Source of the DNA: Clostridiaceae bacterium
GTDB lineage: Bacteria > Bacillota > Clostridia > Lachnospirales > Lachnospiraceae
Length of the DNA stretch: 45,129 nt
Assembly: GCA_009911305.1 (NCBI GenBank)
Contig: QXXC01000028.1
Coordinates: forward strand, 1-45,129
Direction of reading: 5' to 3'
In this document: positions 42,754 through 45,129 of the stretch, in pieces
Position numbering within the stretch: the stretch's first letter is position 1
Layout: each line of letters begins with the position of its first letter
Notes under the pieces: generated by a model
What the model was told of the DNA's origin: nothing
Database searches by the model: none
What the model saw: only the letters and a program-made list of their open reading frames with translations
Program-made: the position numbers and the translations under genes

Positions 42754-43791
42754 ATGAAAGAACATACGACACAGGGCGGCGTCTATATTCTGGCGATTGA
42801 AAGCTCCTGCGACGAGACGGCGGCGTCAGTTGTAAAAAACGGGCGGGAGGTATGTTCCAATGTCATTTCATCGCAGATCGCGCTCCACACCTTATACGGC
42901 GGGGTGGTGCCGGAGATTGCGTCCAGAAAGCATATCGAAAAAATTAATCAGGTCATAGAATCAGCGCTATCGGAAGCGAATATGGCGCTCAGCGATATGA
43001 CTGCAATTGCCGTAACCTATGGGCCGGGATTGGTAGGCCCTCTTCTGGTAGGCGTGGCAGAGGCAAAGGCGCTGGCCTATGCGGCAGGGAAGCCGCTGAT
43101 CGGAGTGCATCATATTGAAGGGCATGTATCCGCCAATTTTATCGAAAATCCTGATTTGGAGCCCCCGTTCGTGTGCCTGATCGTCTCAGGAGGCCATACG
43201 CATCTGGTGATCGTCAGGAATTACGGAGAATTTGAAATCATTGGCAGGACAAGGGATGACGCGGCAGGCGAGGCGTTTGATAAGGTTGCGAGGGCAGTGG
43301 GCCTGGGATATCCCGGAGGTCCCAAGATTGATAAGGCGGCGAGAGAGGGAGATCCGCACGCCATGGAATTTCCCAGGGCCAGAGTGGGAGACAATCCGTT
43401 TGATTTCAGCTTCAGCGGCTTAAAATCATCGGTTCTGAATTATATCAATCACGCGAAGATGACAGGAGAGGGGATCAATGTAGCGGACCTGGCGGCTTCC
43501 TTTCAAAATGCTGTCGTGGAGGTCCTTGTATCCCGGACCATTGATGCGGCTGAAAAATATGGCTTTACCAAAGTGGCCATGGCAGGAGGCGTCGCTTCCA
43601 ATACGGCGCTGCGCGAGGGAATGGGGGAAGCCTGCAGGAAAGCGGGCCTTTCGCTATATTACCCGTCCCCGATTCTCTGTACGGACAATGCGGCCATGAT
43701 CGGCGCAGCCGCGTATTATGAATATAGAAACGGGGCCAGGGCGGGCTGGGATCTGAACGCGGTTCCCAATTTAAAGCTGGGGGAACGCTGA
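42754..43791 (+). CDS. tsaD: tRNA t6A transferase TsaD
   Basis: The 345-residue enzyme transfers threonylcarbamoyl to A37 of tRNA. The ASKHA fold starts [15 protein letters not shown]. The metal site HHIEGH is at about 119-124, with further ligands in SGGHTHLV and the late DNAAMIG. The stretch [20 protein letters not shown] is a family hallmark. It lies 32 bp after rnz and is separated from tsaE/tsaB by about 2 kb. Length and motifs are complete, so it should be functional with TsaB and TsaE; TsaC/TsaC2 is not in this window. Confidence 0.97.
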   Translation: MKEHTTQGGVYILAIESSCDETAASVVKNGREVCSNVISSQIALHTLYGGVVPEIASRKHIEKINQVIESALSEANMALSDMTAIAVTYGPGLVGPLLVGVAEAKALAYAAGKPLIGVHHIEGHVSANFIENPDLEPPFVCLIVSGGHTHLVIVRNYGEFEIIGRTRDDAAGEAFDKVARAVGLGYPGGPKIDKAAREGDPHAMEFPRARVGDNPFDFSFSGLKSSVLNYINHAKMTGEGINVADLAASFQNAVVEVLVSRTIDAAEKYGFTKVAMAGGVASNTALREGMGEACRKAGLSLYYPSPILCTDNAAMIGAAAYYEYRNGARAGWDLNAVPNLKLGER

Positions 43792-43848
43792 AGCCGGAGC
43801 ACAGACAGCAGCAATGTTTTTTACCGCTCAAGGGGGAGGATACAGGCG

Positions 43849-44571
43849 ATGGAAGAAAAGAAGACAGGCGTTATTCTGCTTGCCGCAGGAAAAGGGACGC
43901 GCATGCACAGCAGGGTGCAGAAGCAATATATGCTTTTAAACGGCCGTCCGCTCCTGTACTATGCCGCGGCAGCATTTGAGCAAAGCCCGGTACAGGATAT
44001 CATCCTTGTAACAGGGGAACAGGAGATCGATGTCTGCCGCCGCGGGATTACGGAGAAATACGGCTTCAATAAAATAAAAAGGATTATTCCCGGAGGGGCG
44101 GAGCGGTATCACTCCGTGTATGAGGGACTCAAAGAATTACAGCGGCTGGGATACGGGAAAGGGGATTATGTCCTGATCCACGATGGAGCGAGGCCGCTGG
44201 TAGACGGTGAAATCATCCGCCGGGTTATGGAGGACGCTTACAGATACCATGCCTGCGCGGCAGGAATGCCGTCCAAGGACACCATAAAACAGGCGGATCG
44301 CAATGGTTTTGCAGAAAACACGCCGGATCGCAGATTCCTATGGAATATCCAGACGCCGCAGGGCTTTTCCTTTCCGCTTATCATGGAGGCATATGAAAAG
44401 ATGATGAGCTGTGAGGAATACCAGCAGGGAGTGACGGATGATGCGATGGTAGCTGAACGCATGGCCGGCTGTCGGGTGAAACTGACAGAAGGCGCTTATC
44501 AGAATATGAAGGTCACTACGCCGGAGGATATAACAGTCGCAGAGGCGCTGCTACATTCACGTTTGTCATGA
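43849..44571 (+). CDS. ispD: 2-C-methyl-D-erythritol 4-phosphate cytidylyltransferase
   Basis: The 240-residue enzyme adds CMP to methylerythritol phosphate in the non-mevalonate isoprenoid pathway. The nucleotide-binding loop LLAAGKGTRMHSRVQKQYM is at the N-terminus, with VLIHDGARPLVD in the middle and TPQGF plus VTDDAMVAE near the end, all typical of IspD. GGGGGAGGA precedes the ATG. It ends the tsaD group, 57 bp after tsaD. TarI-like paralogues exist, but there is no teichoic-acid context here. Confidence 0.94.
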   Translation: MEEKKTGVILLAAGKGTRMHSRVQKQYMLLNGRPLLYYAAAAFEQSPVQDIILVTGEQEIDVCRRGITEKYGFNKIKRIIPGGAERYHSVYEGLKELQRLGYGKGDYVLIHDGARPLVDGEIIRRVMEDAYRYHACAAGMPSKDTIKQADRNGFAENTPDRRFLWNIQTPQGFSFPLIMEAYEKMMSCEEYQQGVTDDAMVAERMAGCRVKLTEGAYQNMKVTTPEDITVAEALLHSRLS

Positions 44572-44616
44572 AATTCGGTGCTAATAAAAAAATTGAAAAA
44601 TTATGAAAAAAAACAG

Positions 44617-44645
44617 TTGACAGACCGTATAAAGGGTGATAGAAT
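44617..44645 (+). promoter_or_regulatory. Stable-RNA operon promoter P1
   Basis: TTGACA (44617-44622), a 17-bp spacer and TAGAAT (44640-44645). It is the upstream member of a tandem pair 149 bp apart; AT-rich A-tracts before it could serve as an UP element. Confidence 0.85.
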
Positions 44646-44730
44646 AAGTGACGTTGCTGCTGAAGAAAACGACAGCAAGCGACAAACGTCCACAGGACAG
44701 ACACCGTTCTCAGGAGCGGCCGCCGTCGGA

Positions 44731-44758
44731 TTTATATTTATTGAAAAATAAATATAAA
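44731..44758. other. AT-rich perfect hairpin between the tandem promoters
   Basis: TTTATATTTATT (44731-44742), loop GAAA and AATAAATATAAA (44747-44758) form a perfect 12-bp stem ending just before the P2 -35 box. It may be an RNA structure in P1 transcripts or part of the AT-rich region upstream of P2. Confidence 0.55.
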
Positions 44759-44765
44759 AAAAGAC

Positions 44766-44794
44766 TTGACAAACAAGCTTACATACTTTATAAT
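44766..44794 (+). promoter_or_regulatory. Stable-RNA operon promoter P2 (perfect consensus)
   Basis: TTGACA (44766-44771), exactly 17 bp, and TATAAT (44789-44794). It lies 14 bp before the first tRNA. Confidence 0.92.
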
Positions 44795-44808
44795 ATGAAA
44801 GCACGTTT

Positions 44809-44894
44809 GGAGAGATATCGAAGCGGTCATAACGAGGCGGTCTTGAAAACCGTTTGTCCGAAAGGGCGCGTGGGTTCGAATCCCACTCTCTCCG
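44809..44894 (+). tRNA. tRNA-Ser, anticodon UGA
   Basis: The acceptor stem is GGAGAGA (44809-44815) with TCTCTCC (44887-44893) and discriminator G. The anticodon arm CGGTCTTGAAAACCG shows TGA, a long variable arm (TTTGTCCGAAAGGGCGCG) follows, and the T arm is GTGGGTTCGAATCCCAC. CCA is not encoded. Confidence 0.97.
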
Positions 44895-44933
44895 TTTAGA
44901 ACAAAAGAACTTCATATATATAAGATTCAGCAG

Positions 44934-45022
44934 GCAGAAGTACCCAAGTGGCTGAAGGGGCTCCCCTGGAAAGGGAGTAGGTCGTTAGTAGCGGCGCGAG
45001 GGTTCAAATCCCTCCTTCTGCG
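44934..45022 (+). tRNA. tRNA-Ser, anticodon GGA
   Basis: The acceptor stem is GCAGAAG (44934-44940) with CTTCTGC (45015-45021) and discriminator G. The anticodon arm CTCCCCTGGAAAGGGAG shows GGA, followed by a class II long variable arm and T arm GAGGGTTCAAATCCCTC. CCA is not encoded. Confidence 0.97.
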
Positions 45023-45025
45023 TTC

Positions 45026-45050
45026 GGATATCGGCATAAAGCCGATATCC
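45026..45050 (+). other. Perfect 10-bp hairpin between tRNA-Ser and the rRNA leader
   Basis: GGATATCGGC (45026-45035), loop ATAAA and GCCGATATCC (45041-45050). No T-run follows. It could be an RNase III or tRNA-processing structure rather than a terminator. Confidence 0.6.
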
Positions 45051-45059
45051 CCCAATAAA

Positions 45060-45129
45060 GAACCTTGAAAACTGAACAGTATGTAAAACCCTGAAAATTC
45101 TTAAGACAAAAGGCTTCTGGTTAAGCCTT
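45060..45129 (+). other. Leader resembling pre-rRNA, rRNA genes presumably beyond the window
   Basis: GAACCTTGAAAACTGAACAG is the box-A-containing sequence found in Firmicutes rRNA leaders and spacers. The final bases AAGGCTT-CTGGTT-AAGCCTT (45110-45129) form a 7-bp hairpin at the window edge. No rRNA sequence is reached. Confidence 0.65.

Noticed and set aside
44648..44899. Open frames over the tRNA region, both strands
   Set aside because: They cover the P2 promoter and tRNA-Ser(UGA) and have no ribosome binding site or recognisable sequence.
1..45129. CRISPR arrays, prophage genes or transposases
   Set aside because: No regularly spaced direct repeats, Cas, integrase, capsid or transposase sequences were seen on either strand.

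Overview
The window looks like a chromosomal core segment of a Gram-positive clostridium, most likely a member of the Lachnospiraceae (Clostridium cluster XIVa). The grounds are moderately GC-rich DNA with strong purine-rich ribosome binding sites, the rpsF-ssb-rpsR and secA-prfB gene orders, and a set of small Firmicutes families (UPF0735 ACT protein, YdbC/PC4 protein, DUF2201 VWA-like protein). The species cannot be named from this sequence.

Layout. 1-186 is the 3' end of a Pro/Gly/Trp-rich protein, followed by a gap with a long inverted repeat. 574-6230 holds an unrecognised membrane-anchored propeller-like protein, murA and a GtrII-like membrane protein. 6241-7470 is the rpsF-ssb-rpsR operon. 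7575-13757 holds a GNAT acetyltransferase, a DEAD-box RNA helicase behind a leader attenuator, a GIY-YIG protein overlapping a cation efflux transporter, a NUDIX hydrolase and a leucine-rich-repeat protein. 13823-21044 holds a LysR regulator with a palindromic operator candidate, a VWA-like protein, a NimA-like flavin protein, an AT-richer pair (HD phosphohydrolase plus a 78-residue protein) and a MoxR-type ATPase. 21085-27470 holds a radical SAM protein, an 8-oxoguanine glycosylase on the minus strand, a thioesterase, an MBL-fold hydrolase, a VOC protein, dihydroorotase and 4-alpha-glucanotransferase. 27654-31553 is secA-prfB, with the RF2 programmed frameshift. 31633-35022 is an ACT regulator, hom, lysC and a DUF2752 protein. 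34985-39135 holds a DUF4190 protein (minus), a PC4-like protein, tex and L-asparaginase (minus). 39232-44571 gathers tsaE, tsaB, rimI, rnz, tsaD and ispD. 44617 to the end is a stable-RNA operon head: tandem consensus promoters, tRNA-Ser(UGA), tRNA-Ser(GGA) and what looks like an rRNA leader.

How the genes work together. Several groups are functional units: ribosomal proteins S6/S18 with SSB; protein export with translation termination; the shared aspartate-family steps (aspartokinase, homoserine dehydrogenase and an ACT-domain regulator); and the t6A tRNA-modification set (TsaB, TsaD, TsaE) with RimI and the tRNA 3' processing enzyme RNase Z.

I found no prophage, insertion sequence with a transposase, CRISPR array or recognised defence island. 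The best candidates for something new are the AT-richer HD-phosphohydrolase/small-protein pair lying between a MoxR ATPase and its usual VWA-like partner, the attenuator before the RNA helicase gene, the unusual prfB frameshift site, and two families of palindromic intergenic repeats.
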